This document shows positions 1 to 6,543 of a DNA stretch of 10,525 nt, one piece after another (position 1 is the stretch's first letter; the number at the start of each line of letters is the position of its first letter). The position numbers were made by a program, and so were the translations under genes. Source of the stretch: Flavobacteriales bacterium (lineage in GTDB: Bacteria > Bacteroidota > Bacteroidia > NS11-12g > UBA955); contig CANHXF010000035.1 in the NCBI GenBank assembly GCA_947464515.1, positions 1 to 10,525 on the forward strand, written 5' to 3'. A model generated the notes under the pieces. That model saw nothing but the letters and a program-made list of their open reading frames with translations, ran no database searches and was not told the origin of the DNA.

Positions 1-491
1 AATATGCCAAAACAGACGGCAAAAAAAGTGAATTTGTATAGAAAGAGGGTGGCAATGGCGCAGATTCCGATGATCAATAAACGGTTGATTCGTTGTGGGG
101 TGGCGACGAAGGCTACGGCGAAAATGAATACAACAAACAGGGCCGAAAAGCTCCATTGGGTATAGGTGTTTAGTGGTGCTGCAACGTTCGATGATAGGAT
201 TGATGCGTGCAGGGGTTTGGTGAATTCCCATTTCCCCAATTCAAAAAATGCAAATGTGATTGTAAGCAAGAGCAGTGAAACGATCACCGCTTTGAGGTAA
301 TGTTTTTTGTCGTTTTGATGCGCCAAGAAGTAATTCTTCTTATCCAGCCAGTTGATTTCGGTTAAGTAATGCAGGGGTCCAAGAATCGCATAAGAAAACA
401 GAAACAGTTGGAATGGGAATTGAAATGCAAAAAACAGAGTGACCCAAATCAATAGGAAATTGGTGATTTCGATTTTTTTTGCCTCGCCCAT
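1..491 (-). CDS. Multi-pass membrane protein of unknown function (5' part, cut by the left edge)
   Basis: Reading the minus strand from ATG at 491-489 gives 163 uninterrupted codons that run off the left edge. The protein begins MGEAKKIEITNFLLIWVTLF and is very hydrophobic. I see likely membrane segments at about residues 10-37, 68-86, 115-133 and 138-163, separated by short polar loops such as LDKKNYFLAHQNDKKHY (residues 49-65). The first segment ends in the striking motif GPLHYLTEINWL (residues 38-49), whose His and Glu next to the membrane could be functional. I do not recognise a named family. The hydrophobic periodicity and lack of stops make it a real gene; the opposite-phase 65-codon frame at 340-537 is its shadow. 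It follows the serine hydrolase unit in the same direction, but a terminator separates them, so it probably has its own promoter; I see no clear TAnnTTTG box ahead of it. Confidence 0.85.
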   Translation of the reverse strand, partial: MGEAKKIEITNFLLIWVTLFFAFQFPFQLFLFSYAILGPLHYLTEINWLDKKNYFLAHQNDKKHYLKAVIVSLLLLTITFAFFELGKWEFTKPLHASILSSNVAAPLNTYTQWSFSALFVVFIFAVAFVATPQRINRLLIIGICAIATLFLYKFTFFAVCFGI

Positions 492-525
492 GAATAAAAC
501 GGGAAATTAGGGAATTTTCAGGCAT

Positions 526-555
526 AAAAAACCCCAAATTCGCTAGAATTCGGGG
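526..555 (-). terminator. Rho-independent terminator of the serine hydrolase unit
   Basis: On the minus strand CCCCGAATTC (555-546), loop TAGC and GAATTTGGGG (541-532) form a 10-bp stem with one G-U pair, followed by six T (531-526). It lies 34 bp after the stop codon of the serine hydrolase gene. The same hairpin recurs at 2519-2548. On the plus strand it would be followed by A residues, so it should work for the minus strand only. Confidence 0.85.
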
Positions 556-588
556 AAAAAAGGGGAAATACCTTAAGTTGTTTTGGGT

Positions 589-1773
589 TTAATGCTCCAG
601 AATTACATCCAATAATTCTATCTTCATTTTTTCATATAGATCATTGAATGGCCCCTCTAGTAGTGTTCCAATATTGACGCCAATAAATATTGTTACATCT
701 TTTGCAGGGAAATGATACAGAATTGCACCCGCACCAATTCCACTTCCTCCATGTCCATATCCCCAGTTGTCTTTGTGGGTTCTGTAGGTTAAGCCGAGCC
801 CATAGGCCGGTTTTCCATTTTTATTTAATACCCAGTTTCGCATTGTATCAAGTGTTTCTTTTTTTAGAATTTGACCACGAACAAGTCCATCCAGAAAATG
901 TACATAGTCCATTGGTGTAGCAACAATTCCATCATCGCCGATCATCGCAGACACATTGTTGACTTGCGTTTTGGTGACGTTTTCTAATCGATTGTCGCTC
1001 AGGCGATTTAGATAACAATTTACTAATTCAGGGTATTTTAAATATCCAGTTTCGTTTTTATAATAGGTGTTTAAAAGGCTTAATGGTTTGAAAATTACAT
1101 CGGACATCATGATGCTATGGTCTTTGCCTGTTATTTTATTAATCATTATGGCCAATAACAAAAAATTTGTATTGCAGTAAGAATATTTGCTTCCCGGTTC
1201 AAATTCTGACTTTTTATCAAAAGCATATGAAATCAAATCTAAGTAATTAAATATTTTATTTTGATTGCTGAGTAAATTAGCTGAGTAAGTGTAATCATAG
1301 GCATAGTCAAAAATGCCTGATGTGTGATTCAATAACATCCTAACCGAAATTAATTCACTGTTGGTGATGTGTTGAGAAATGTTCACCGGAAGATGTTTTG
1401 ATATGGGATCGTCCAATGAAATAACCCCATTTTCGTATAGCTTCATTACAAGAACTGCGGTGTAGGATTTTACTATGCTCTGCGCATATTGTAAATGACA
1501 AATTTGTAAAGGAGTTTTGTCTTCAATTTTTGAATATCCTGCCGCTCCTGCCCATTCCTCTGTGGACGTTTTAACTGCCATACTTATGCCAGGGATTCCT
1601 AAATTGGCATATTTGTTAAGAATGGTCTGAAGTTTTTCCGATTTACTGTAATTAAGAACTTGAGTACTGTTACAATGAAACGATGATGTTGATAGGTCAA
1701 TTTTTTTACAACTGAAAATAACCAATAAAAAAAGTGAATTGGCCAAGAAAAGTATGGTGAAATATTTTTTCAT
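589..1773 (-). CDS. Lipoprotein serine hydrolase, beta-lactamase/class C penicillin-binding fold
   Basis: A 394-residue serine beta-lactamase-type hydrolase. The N-terminus is a type II signal: charged MKKY, a hydrophobic stretch, then VIFSC with the lipidated Cys at residue 22, so the protein is expected to be membrane-anchored outside the cytoplasm. The catalytic signature is complete: SxxK (S99-I-V-K102), the conserved LLNHTSG at 147-153, Y199-C-N201 as the YxN motif, and H341-G-G as the KTG-equivalent HxG. Length and motif order fit the Beta-lactamase (PF00144) family, which includes D-aminopeptidases, esterases and peptidoglycan hydrolases; HxG rather than KTG argues against a true resistance enzyme. 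The substrate cannot be told from sequence. Its ATG overlaps the TGA of the upstream gene (ATGA), so the two are probably translationally coupled. Confidence 0.93.
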   Translation of the reverse strand: MKKYFTILFLANSLFLLVIFSCKKIDLSTSSFHCNSTQVLNYSKSEKLQTILNKYANLGIPGISMAVKTSTEEWAGAAGYSKIEDKTPLQICHLQYAQSIVKSYTAVLVMKLYENGVISLDDPISKHLPVNISQHITNSELISVRMLLNHTSGIFDYAYDYTYSANLLSNQNKIFNYLDLISYAFDKKSEFEPGSKYSYCNTNFLLLAIMINKITGKDHSIMMSDVIFKPLSLLNTYYKNETGYLKYPELVNCYLNRLSDNRLENVTKTQVNNVSAMIGDDGIVATPMDYVHFLDGLVRGQILKKETLDTMRNWVLNKNGKPAYGLGLTYRTHKDNWGYGHGGSGIGAGAILYHFPAKDVTIFIGVNIGTLLEGPFNDLYEKMKIELLDVILEH

Positions 1774-2390
1774 GTGGATTTTTTATTGTGATGGAGGTCA
1801 ATTCGGCACCCAAAATTGATTAATGTTGTCGGAAGTACCGGAATCGATTTGTTGTATCTTGCAATTCCCATGATGTCGTATTGCACGAAAGGTGAGATGA
1901 TGTTATTACTTGCGATATTAGGCTTGAGCCAAAGGCCAATTCCAGTGTTAACGATAATCGCTAAATTTCCATGATCGCTCGATTTTTCCCAATTCCCGTT
2001 TATTAATGTGTATGGTTGAGTTGGCAGGAATAGGTCAATCAAACCCGGTCCGAATTTTATTTCTAAATGAAGGGCTTTGTAAATTTTAGGCCTATAAATA
2101 AATTGGCTATTTAAATAGGCTGCATTACCATTGTATTTGTTGAAGAAATAGCCGAAGTTGATAGATTGAAATGTGAGGTTTTTTTTAGTGTAGTTTAATT
2201 CTGTGCCAATGCTAAATCCTGGGTTTCTGAAATTGTTTTCTGCATTATGGAAAGGTGTAGCAATTGCTTGGAAATTCATTGACGTGACAATGGGCAGGTA
2301 GAGTGTTTTTTTTGAATTCTTTGCTAAAGTTTGACTGAATAAATTGACTGTGAATAGTAAAAGAAGTAATAATGGTAGGTGCCTTTTCAT
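1770..2390 (-). CDS. Secreted outer-membrane beta-strand protein, uncharacterised
   Basis: A 206-residue protein with a clear Sec signal peptide (MKRH, a run of leucines, then VNLFSQTLA with cleavage likely near residue 20). The rest alternates polar and hydrophobic/aromatic residues in short strands (for example FSIGTELNYT, FQSINFGYFF, LINFGCRIDL) broken by Gly/Asn/Pro turns, the pattern of a small outer-membrane beta-barrel. It ends in a basic tail (DLHHNKKST) rather than the usual terminal aromatic residue. I cannot assign a family. It is the first gene of a two-gene unit with the serine hydrolase, joined by a 4-bp overlap, so both products probably act together at the outer membrane or periplasm. 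A perfect palindrome lies 20 bp ahead of the ATG. Confidence 0.8.
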   Translation of the reverse strand: MKRHLPLLLLLLFTVNLFSQTLAKNSKKTLYLPIVTSMNFQAIATPFHNAENNFRNPGFSIGTELNYTKKNLTFQSINFGYFFNKYNGNAAYLNSQFIYRPKIYKALHLEIKFGPGLIDLFLPTQPYTLINGNWEKSSDHGNLAIIVNTGIGLWLKPNIASNNIISPFVQYDIMGIARYNKSIPVLPTTLINFGCRIDLHHNKKST

Positions 2391-2410
2391 TTCTATTATT
2401 GGTTAGCAGG

Positions 2411-2435
2411 ATTTTATCTTTGCCAAAGATAAAAT
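2411..2435. promoter_or_regulatory. Perfect 11-bp inverted repeat ahead of the outer-membrane/hydrolase unit
   Basis: ATTTTATCTTT, spacer GCC, AAAGATAAAAT: an exact 25-bp palindrome 20 bp upstream of the ATG at 2390. Both strands contain TATCTTTG, matching the Bacteroidota -7 box TAnnTTTG, so it could be the promoter core and/or an operator for a dimeric regulator. No convincing -33 TTG is found at the expected distance, so the promoter role is tentative. A 5'-UTR hairpin is the alternative. Confidence 0.45.
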
Positions 2436-2518
2436 AATTTCATTGAGGTCTAGGACATACCCAATGAATTTCGATGAGTAACATTACGCAAACGATAGTT
2501 TGGATATCCAGAGTGTAT

Positions 2519-2548
2519 AAAAAACCCCAAATTCGCTAGAATTCAGGG
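2519..2548 (-). terminator. Second copy of the minus-strand terminator, downstream of a tRNA 3' end
   Basis: On the minus strand CCCTGAATTC, loop TAGC and GAATTTGGGG form a 10-bp stem with two G-U pairs, followed by six T (2524-2519). It is nearly identical to the hairpin at 526-555, and the purine-rich flank (AGGGAGAAAGAGGG here, GGGGAAAAAAGGGG there) is also similar. It lies about 30 bp beyond a tRNA 3'-end fragment, consistent with being the original terminator of that tRNA. Confidence 0.75.
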
Positions 2549-2576
2549 AGAAAGAGGGTTAAAACTGGGTTTGTTG

Positions 2577-2598
2577 TAGAGAGGAAGGGATTCGAACC
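2577..2598 (-). other. tRNA 3'-end fragment, probable attachment-site (att) scar
   Basis: On the minus strand GGTTCGAATCC followed by CTTCCTCTCTA matches the 3' end of a tRNA: T loop TTCGAAT closed by GG/CC, then the 3' halves of the T stem and acceptor stem, discriminator A, and a terminator soon after. Upstream (plus positions above 2598) the sequence does not complete the T stem (TTAGG cannot pair with CCCTT), and no anticodon or D arm is present. This is what an integrase leaves at the distal end of an element inserted into a tRNA 3' end. The tRNA identity is unclear (serine-like acceptor). No second copy was seen in the window. Confidence 0.6.
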
Positions 2599-2942
2599 TA
2601 ACAGCTAAAGCCTTGATTTTACTGGGGTTTGAAGATTCAAACTGCCCAAGTCCACCGAATAACGAACTTTGATAAGAACAAATACTCGAAAACAACTTCT
2701 TGTTATCAGCTGGTTTCTTACATCAAAGATAGGAGTGGAGATTTAATTTTCCGCCCCCAATTTTCAACCCCCTACCACATCATATTCTCAGGAGAAAGGG
2801 GGTACCTAAATTACCATCCCCCCACCCAAAATTTCAGTCAGTGCTTCCCCCTGTGATCAAATCACATTGGAAGTTAACGTGGTCTACCATGGTCAGTGAA
2901 AAATTTCTCTTCTCTGCGATACTAACATTAAAAATTAGAATC
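2599..2942. other. Gene-poor stretch between the att-like scar and the ATPase gene
   Basis: I see no convincing gene here. It contains a 14-bp palindrome TTTGAAGATTCAAA (2628-2641), of the size that could be an integrase or excisionase arm site. It also has ACCCCCT (2767-2773) paired with AGGGGGT (2797-2803) across a 23-nt loop, and C-rich runs around 2815-2825 unlike the surrounding DNA. The promoter of the ATPase gene should lie in its last 100 bp, but no clean TAnnTTTG box is visible. Confidence 0.5.
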
Positions 2943-3836
2943 ATGAAAATCACACAAGCACAACGAAAGAGAGCCAAAATCAAACTGGCCATTCAAGGTT
3001 GCAGTGGCAGTGGGAAGACCTATTCTTCTTTGCTACTTGCAAAAGGACTCACAAATCAATGGAGTGACATCTGCGTCATTGACACAGAGAATCATTCTGC
3101 TGACCTCTATGCCCATTTGGGGAACTACAATGTTCTTTCTATTGGTAAGCCATTTACCCCTGAGAGCTACATTCAAGCGATTGAACTATGCGAACAATCT
3201 GGTGTGAAGGTTATTGTTATCGATTCACTGTCTCATGAATGGGATGGCGAAGGTGGAATTCTGGAAATCCATGCAGGGATGGTAGGCAACTCCTTTACAA
3301 ACTGGAGCAAAGTAACCCCTAGACACAATTCCCTTGTTCAGAAGATTCTTCAGAGCGATTGTCACATCATTGTTACCTTTAGAACCAAGCAAGATTACGT
3401 TCTAAGCGACAAAAACGGAAAAATGATCCCTGAGAAAGTGGGTTTGAAGTCAGTAACCAAAGATGGGATGGATTACGAGTTCACCATTGTCATGGATGTT
3501 GACATCAATCACAACGCCACATGCTCAAAAGACCGCACTCAACTATTCTCAGCCAGCATTCCTTTCAAAATCACCGAGCAAACAGGTGAAAAGATTGTTG
3601 AATGGTGTAATGGGGTCAGAATCCAAACTACGGAGGTAGCCGAAAGGGTTGAAAGAGAAACTAGGTTTGAAGTTACCGCTCCTTCAGTAGAGGAAATGGT
3701 CGCAGAAGTCAAACACCTAGAAGAACTGGTGGTACTGTGGGGTAAAATAGACCACTCCCAAGAAAACTACGATGTGTTTTTGAAGCGTAAAAACGAACTA
3801 CAGAAAGAAGGGAGGTATACAAATGGACAATCATAA
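2943..3836 (+). CDS. Phage/mobile-element AAA ATPase, Sak4-like RecA-fold nucleotide-binding protein
   Basis: A 297-residue P-loop ATPase from ATG 2943 (MKITQAQRKRAKIKLAIQG). I prefer this start to an in-frame start at 2841, because the 34 extra residues look non-coding and the homology begins right at MKI. Walker A is G19-CSGSGKT-26; a DTEN motif follows in VCVIDTEN-like context; Walker B is VKVIVIDSLSHEWDGEGG. HIIVTFRTKQDYVL and GLKSVTKDGMDYEFT match the core of phage nucleotide-binding proteins (AAA_24, Sak4-like), which assist single-strand annealing recombination or replication in phages and integrative elements. The last 60 residues are charged and helical (AERVERETRFEV, EEMVAEVKHLEELV), perhaps for binding a partner. 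It overlaps the next gene by 14 bp, so ATPase and DUF3871 protein are probably made together. Function is inferred from family. Confidence 0.85.
   Translation: MKITQAQRKRAKIKLAIQGCSGSGKTYSSLLLAKGLTNQWSDICVIDTENHSADLYAHLGNYNVLSIGKPFTPESYIQAIELCEQSGVKVIVIDSLSHEWDGEGGILEIHAGMVGNSFTNWSKVTPRHNSLVQKILQSDCHIIVTFRTKQDYVLSDKNGKMIPEKVGLKSVTKDGMDYEFTIVMDVDINHNATCSKDRTQLFSASIPFKITEQTGEKIVEWCNGVRIQTTEVAERVERETRFEVTAPSVEEMVAEVKHLEELVVLWGKIDHSQENYDVFLKRKNELQKEGRYTNGQS
3808..3815 (+). promoter_or_regulatory. Strong Shine-Dalgarno ahead of the DUF3871 gene
   Basis: AAGGGAGG ends 7 nt before ATG 3823 and lies inside the end of the ATPase gene. Bacteroidota genes mostly lack such sites and none of the neighbours has one this good. 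It fixes the start and suggests independent translation initiation inside the ATPase reading frame. Confidence 0.6.
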
Positions 3837-4746
3837 TAATCCCTTTAGCGACTTAGCCATTGAGAGCGATTTACAGACCATTTCATCCCCTGTATTCATT
3901 GAAGCCAACACTTTGCCTGTTTCGATGAATGAGTTGCTCTACGGGTGTACAATTCCTGTTTTTGCCAAGGACAACGAAGCTGCTATCTCACACCATGAGT
4001 TCATTGAAGCAGTTTTGGACGGTGTAAGTGCCTTCTATCATTCCAACGATCCTGTAATCCGTGTTTCTCACCCTGTTAAGGGAAGAATACCTGAAGCACG
4101 TCATAAAAAAGCCAGTGATCTGGAATCCCATGAAGAGACTTTGTACTACGAGCGAATGATGTTTGCCATCGAAATACCTTCGGTTAAAAGAATGATTGGC
4201 GATGACGAACTCACGCTTACCATTGGAGGGGTGAAAAGCTACCATCTAGAAAATCTGCATTCGAAGAAAAGCTTGGAGAAGTTCAAACTGTTCATTGGGT
4301 TTAAAAACCGAGTGTGTTGTAACCTATGTGTGTGGACAGATGGGATTGTTGACGATCTCAGAGTGTTCAGTGTGGATGAAATCACCCAAAGGACTAAGCA
4401 AATGATTCGGGAGTTTGAACCTCAGGCGACATTAGACCAATTTGAACGCTGGCAAAACATCAATCTAACCGAACAACAGTTTGCTGAGTTCATTGGACGC
4501 TGTAGGATGTACCTGTACATGCCCAAGGAGGAGAAAGTACTACTACCTAAGCTCGAGTTTGGGGATTCTCAAATCAATCAAGTGGTTGAAGGGTACTACA
4601 ACGATCCAAATTTCAGTAGGACTGATGGTGAAATCAATCTTTGGAGGCTTTACAACCTCTTCACGGGAGCAAATAAGAGCTCCTACATCGATCGTTTATT
4701 GGACAGGGGTGTAAATGCTTCATCCTTGCTTCAAGCGTTTTGTTGA
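3823..4746 (+). CDS. DUF3871 family protein
   Basis: A 307-residue cytoplasmic protein that I recognise as DUF3871, a Bacteroidota family carried mainly on mobile elements. Family-like landmarks are FIEANTLPVSMNELLYGCTI and PVFAKDNEAAISHHEFIEAV near the N-terminus, a conserved middle LTIGGVKSYHLENL and KFKLFIGFKNRVCCNLCVWTDG, and the C-terminal LWRLYNLFTGANKSSYIDRL. No signal peptide or membrane segment is seen. The layout (conserved middle, then a YN-LFTGANKSSYID signature near the end) recalls the phage/plasmid DUF932 proteins; this is my inference. It sits between a Sak4-like ATPase and radC, so a role in DNA recombination or replication of the element is plausible but unproven. The start is set by the SD at 3808-3815, and a terminator follows 18 bp after the stop. 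Confidence 0.85.
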   Translation: MDNHNNPFSDLAIESDLQTISSPVFIEANTLPVSMNELLYGCTIPVFAKDNEAAISHHEFIEAVLDGVSAFYHSNDPVIRVSHPVKGRIPEARHKKASDLESHEETLYYERMMFAIEIPSVKRMIGDDELTLTIGGVKSYHLENLHSKKSLEKFKLFIGFKNRVCCNLCVWTDGIVDDLRVFSVDEITQRTKQMIREFEPQATLDQFERWQNINLTEQQFAEFIGRCRMYLYMPKEEKVLLPKLEFGDSQINQVVEGYYNDPNFSRTDGEINLWRLYNLFTGANKSSYIDRLLDRGVNASSLLQAFC

Positions 4747-4764
4747 TACCTTAAGTGTAGAATT

Positions 4765-4793
4765 ATCCCATGGCGTTTGCTGTGGGATTTTTC
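4765..4793 (+). terminator. Rho-independent terminator between DUF3871 and radC
   Basis: ATCCCATGGC (4765-4774), loop GTTT, GCTGTGGGAT (4779-4788): ten pairs including two G-U, with a T run at 4788-4792. It ends 14 nt before the radC ATG, so radC either has a promoter inside DUF3871 or depends on read-through. Confidence 0.8.
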
Positions 4794-4806
4794 TCTTCTC
4801 TTATCG

Positions 4807-5262
4807 ATGAACGAAAACCAATTACTCAAACTACGTGAACTTTCCATTGGTTACTCACCCAAGGAAACACCGCTACCGCAAATCCGAAATTCTTCTGACG
4901 CCTACCGACTACTCAAAGAGCTATTTGAGCCCAATTCATTGGGTTTAAACGAACAGTTTGTAGTTCTATTCATGAATAGAGGCAACAGGGTAATTGGAGG
5001 CTTAAAAGCGTTCAAAGGAGGCATCTCGGCAACGGTGGTAGATCATCGCATCATCTTCGCAACCGCTCTCAAAGTTCTTGCTTCAGGAATCGTGATTGCA
5101 CACAATCATCCCAGTGGCAATCTAGATGCTTCGGATGAGGATTTGAAGTTAACCAAGAGAATCAAAGAAGCAGGCGAGCTATTGGACATCCGATTGATTG
5201 ATCACCTCATCCTTGGCGTAAAGGATGACTATGCAAGTTTTGCTGAAAAGGGCTGGCTTTAA
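4807..5262 (+). CDS. radC: Short RadC-like JAB/MPN+ domain protein
   Basis: A 151-residue RadC-type protein from ATG 4807 (MNENQLLKLRELSIGY). An in-frame TTG at 4777 would put the start within the upstream terminator. The zinc-binding JAMM signature is complete: E49 in NEQFVVLF, H99-N-H101-PSG and S109-xx-D112, followed by LDIRLIDHLIL, typical of RadC. It lacks the N-terminal helix-hairpin-helix half of chromosomal RadC (about 220 residues), as usual for the short versions on phages, ICEs and genomic islands. Its role is unresolved: the family was once linked to DNA repair, and the fold suggests a metalloprotease or deubiquitinase-like enzyme. It completes the ATPase-DUF3871-RadC set, and its stop codon lies inside a terminator hairpin. 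Confidence 0.92.
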   Translation: MNENQLLKLRELSIGYSPKETPLPQIRNSSDAYRLLKELFEPNSLGLNEQFVVLFMNRGNRVIGGLKAFKGGISATVVDHRIIFATALKVLASGIVIAHNHPSGNLDASDEDLKLTKRIKEAGELLDIRLIDHLILGVKDDYASFAEKGWL

Positions 5263-5275
5263 TGCTGGCCCTTTT
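5250..5275 (+). terminator. Rho-independent terminator overlapping the radC stop
   Basis: GGGCTGGC (5250-5257), loop TTTAAT, GCTGGCCC (5264-5271), then TTTT: eight pairs including two G-U. The 5' arm encodes the last radC codons and the loop holds the TAA. It should isolate the following orphan Rhs tip from radC transcription. Confidence 0.75.
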
Positions 5276-6512
5276 AAAAAAAGTCGAGAATATGCAGTTT
5301 CTGCGAATAGACGCAATTTTGTATGTTTGTAATGTGACAGCCAATGAAAAACTTCAGGCAACCTCCATTTCGGTAATTGGTAAACAAAATGTATTAGGCA
5401 ATCACCTAGGAAACGTCCTGGTAACCGTCTCCGACAAACCCGTTTATAAGGCTTCTAGTGGCTCTATCTATTTCCAGCCAGAAGTATCCTCCATCTCAGA
5501 TTATTATCCCTTCGGGGCGCCTATACAAGGACGAAGCGCCGCCTTCGGTGGTGAATATAGGTTTGGGTTTAATAATCATGAAAAAGATGATGAAGTATCC
5601 TGGGAGGGGAACCAAATAGAATTAAGATACAGAAGTTATGATGTGCGTTTAGGTAGATTCTTTGCTATTGATCCAGTAGCTCATCGTTATCCATATTGGA
5701 CACTATACCAGTTTGCTGGTAATTTACCAATTAAATTTATTGATCAAGAAGGGTTGCAACCTGGAGAGAGCGCGTTTAGAGCAGGGTTAGTTTTAGCATC
5801 ACCTGAAGCCTATCATTTGGAGCTAAATGCCCACCAAGTGCAATTGGAAAACATGAAAAATGTTAATCCCATGGAGTGTTTACATTTTATTCTTGATGGT
5901 TTGGGTTTTATTCCGGGTATAGGTGAATTTGCAGATGCAGGCAACGCGGCAATATATACTGCAGAAGGCGATTATCTGAATGCTGCCTTTTCAACAATTA
6001 GTCTAACATTTGTTGCAGGCGACCTAGCAGCTAAAGGTTTTAAGTATTCATTGAAAGCGGCAGGTTATGAAAGTAAATCTTTTAAATCATTAAATGCAGC
6101 TCAAAAATGGCTTGGAAATGCAATGGAATATGGCTTTAAATCCGCCGATGCTATTGCTAATAAAAGTGGATTAAGAACAGCCCTACAAAAGGCAGGAATG
6201 AAAATGGGAGCAAAAACAGACCAAGCTCATCACCTTATTCCTGTTAATTTAATTGGGAAAAACGCAAATATTAGGAAGGCAATTGACGAAGGTTTTGATT
6301 TTAATGGTAAAATAAATGGATTGTTTATTAGTGAAACAAGACACTCTGGCCCTCACGGAAAGTACGATGCTTATGTTAACAACCTGATAAATAGTGCATT
6401 TAGCAATAATGATAATATTGGCAAAAGCGCGAAAATGATACTCGAAGGAGTAGCAGAATCTTTGAAAGAAACCTTACAGCACAGCACTGTGAAAGTTAAC
6501 GAGACTTTCTAA
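5262..6512 (+). CDS. Orphan Rhs C-terminal tip with an AHH nuclease toxin domain
   Basis: A 416-codon frame holding only the end of an Rhs toxin. Residues 1 to about 40 look unlike Rhs and may be read from junction DNA. From about residue 45 the Bacteroidota Rhs core is clear: LGNHLGNVLVTVSD, YYPFG at 81-85, YRFGFNNHEKDDEV, then RLGRFFAIDP, where the conserved core ends. A hydrophobic pretoxin stretch follows (DGLGFIPGIGEFADAGNAA, about residues 208-226). The toxin is an AHH-type HNH/EndoVII nuclease: A322-H-H324 in AHHLIPVNL, an NG motif, and RH361-xxx-H365 in RHSGPHGKY. It should cut DNA or RNA in rival cells. Rhs proteins normally exceed 1000 residues, so this is a displaced tip without the N-terminal shell, probably silent unless recombined. 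The start is uncertain: ATG 5262 overlaps the radC stop (TAATG); ATG 5292 is the alternative. Confidence 0.85.
   Translation: MLALLKKVENMQFLRIDAILYVCNVTANEKLQATSISVIGKQNVLGNHLGNVLVTVSDKPVYKASSGSIYFQPEVSSISDYYPFGAPIQGRSAAFGGEYRFGFNNHEKDDEVSWEGNQIELRYRSYDVRLGRFFAIDPVAHRYPYWTLYQFAGNLPIKFIDQEGLQPGESAFRAGLVLASPEAYHLELNAHQVQLENMKNVNPMECLHFILDGLGFIPGIGEFADAGNAAIYTAEGDYLNAAFSTISLTFVAGDLAAKGFKYSLKAAGYESKSFKSLNAAQKWLGNAMEYGFKSADAIANKSGLRTALQKAGMKMGAKTDQAHHLIPVNLIGKNANIRKAIDEGFDFNGKINGLFISETRHSGPHGKYDAYVNNLINSAFSNNDNIGKSAKMILEGVAESLKETLQHSTVKVNETF
5297..5329 (+). promoter_or_regulatory. Weak candidate Bacteroidota promoter ahead of the Rhs-AHH core
   Basis: TATGTTTG (5322-5329) matches the -7 box TAnnTTTG, with TTTCTG about 18 bp upstream as a poor -33 box. 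It lies inside the reading frame after both possible ATG codons (5262 and 5292), so if active it would give an mRNA lacking these starts. It may be chance. Confidence 0.2.
5442..5675 (+). repeat. Rhs core repeat, plus copy of a diverged inverted pair
   Basis: From GTTTATAAGG to the codons for the DP of the core end, this segment aligns with the reverse complement of 10295-10525. Over the first 96 aligned bases I count about 26 mismatches; the longest exact blocks are 10-11 bp (GTTTATAAGG, GATTATTATCC). Similarity drops abruptly after the core. Confidence 0.75.
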
Positions 6513-6543
6513 TAAAACAAGAGGATTTAAAAGGAGTGAAGCT

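Noticed and set aside
340..537. 65-codon minus-strand frame
   Set aside because: It is out of phase with the long hydrophobic membrane-protein frame covering 1-491 on the same strand and has random-looking composition.
2629..2856. 75-codon plus-strand frame after the att-like scar
   Set aside because: TTG start, odd composition, no domain, and overlap with palindromes and C-rich runs; treated as non-coding.
2841..2942. 34-codon N-terminal extension of the ATPase
   Set aside because: The extra residues look untypical, and family similarity begins at the ATG at 2943.
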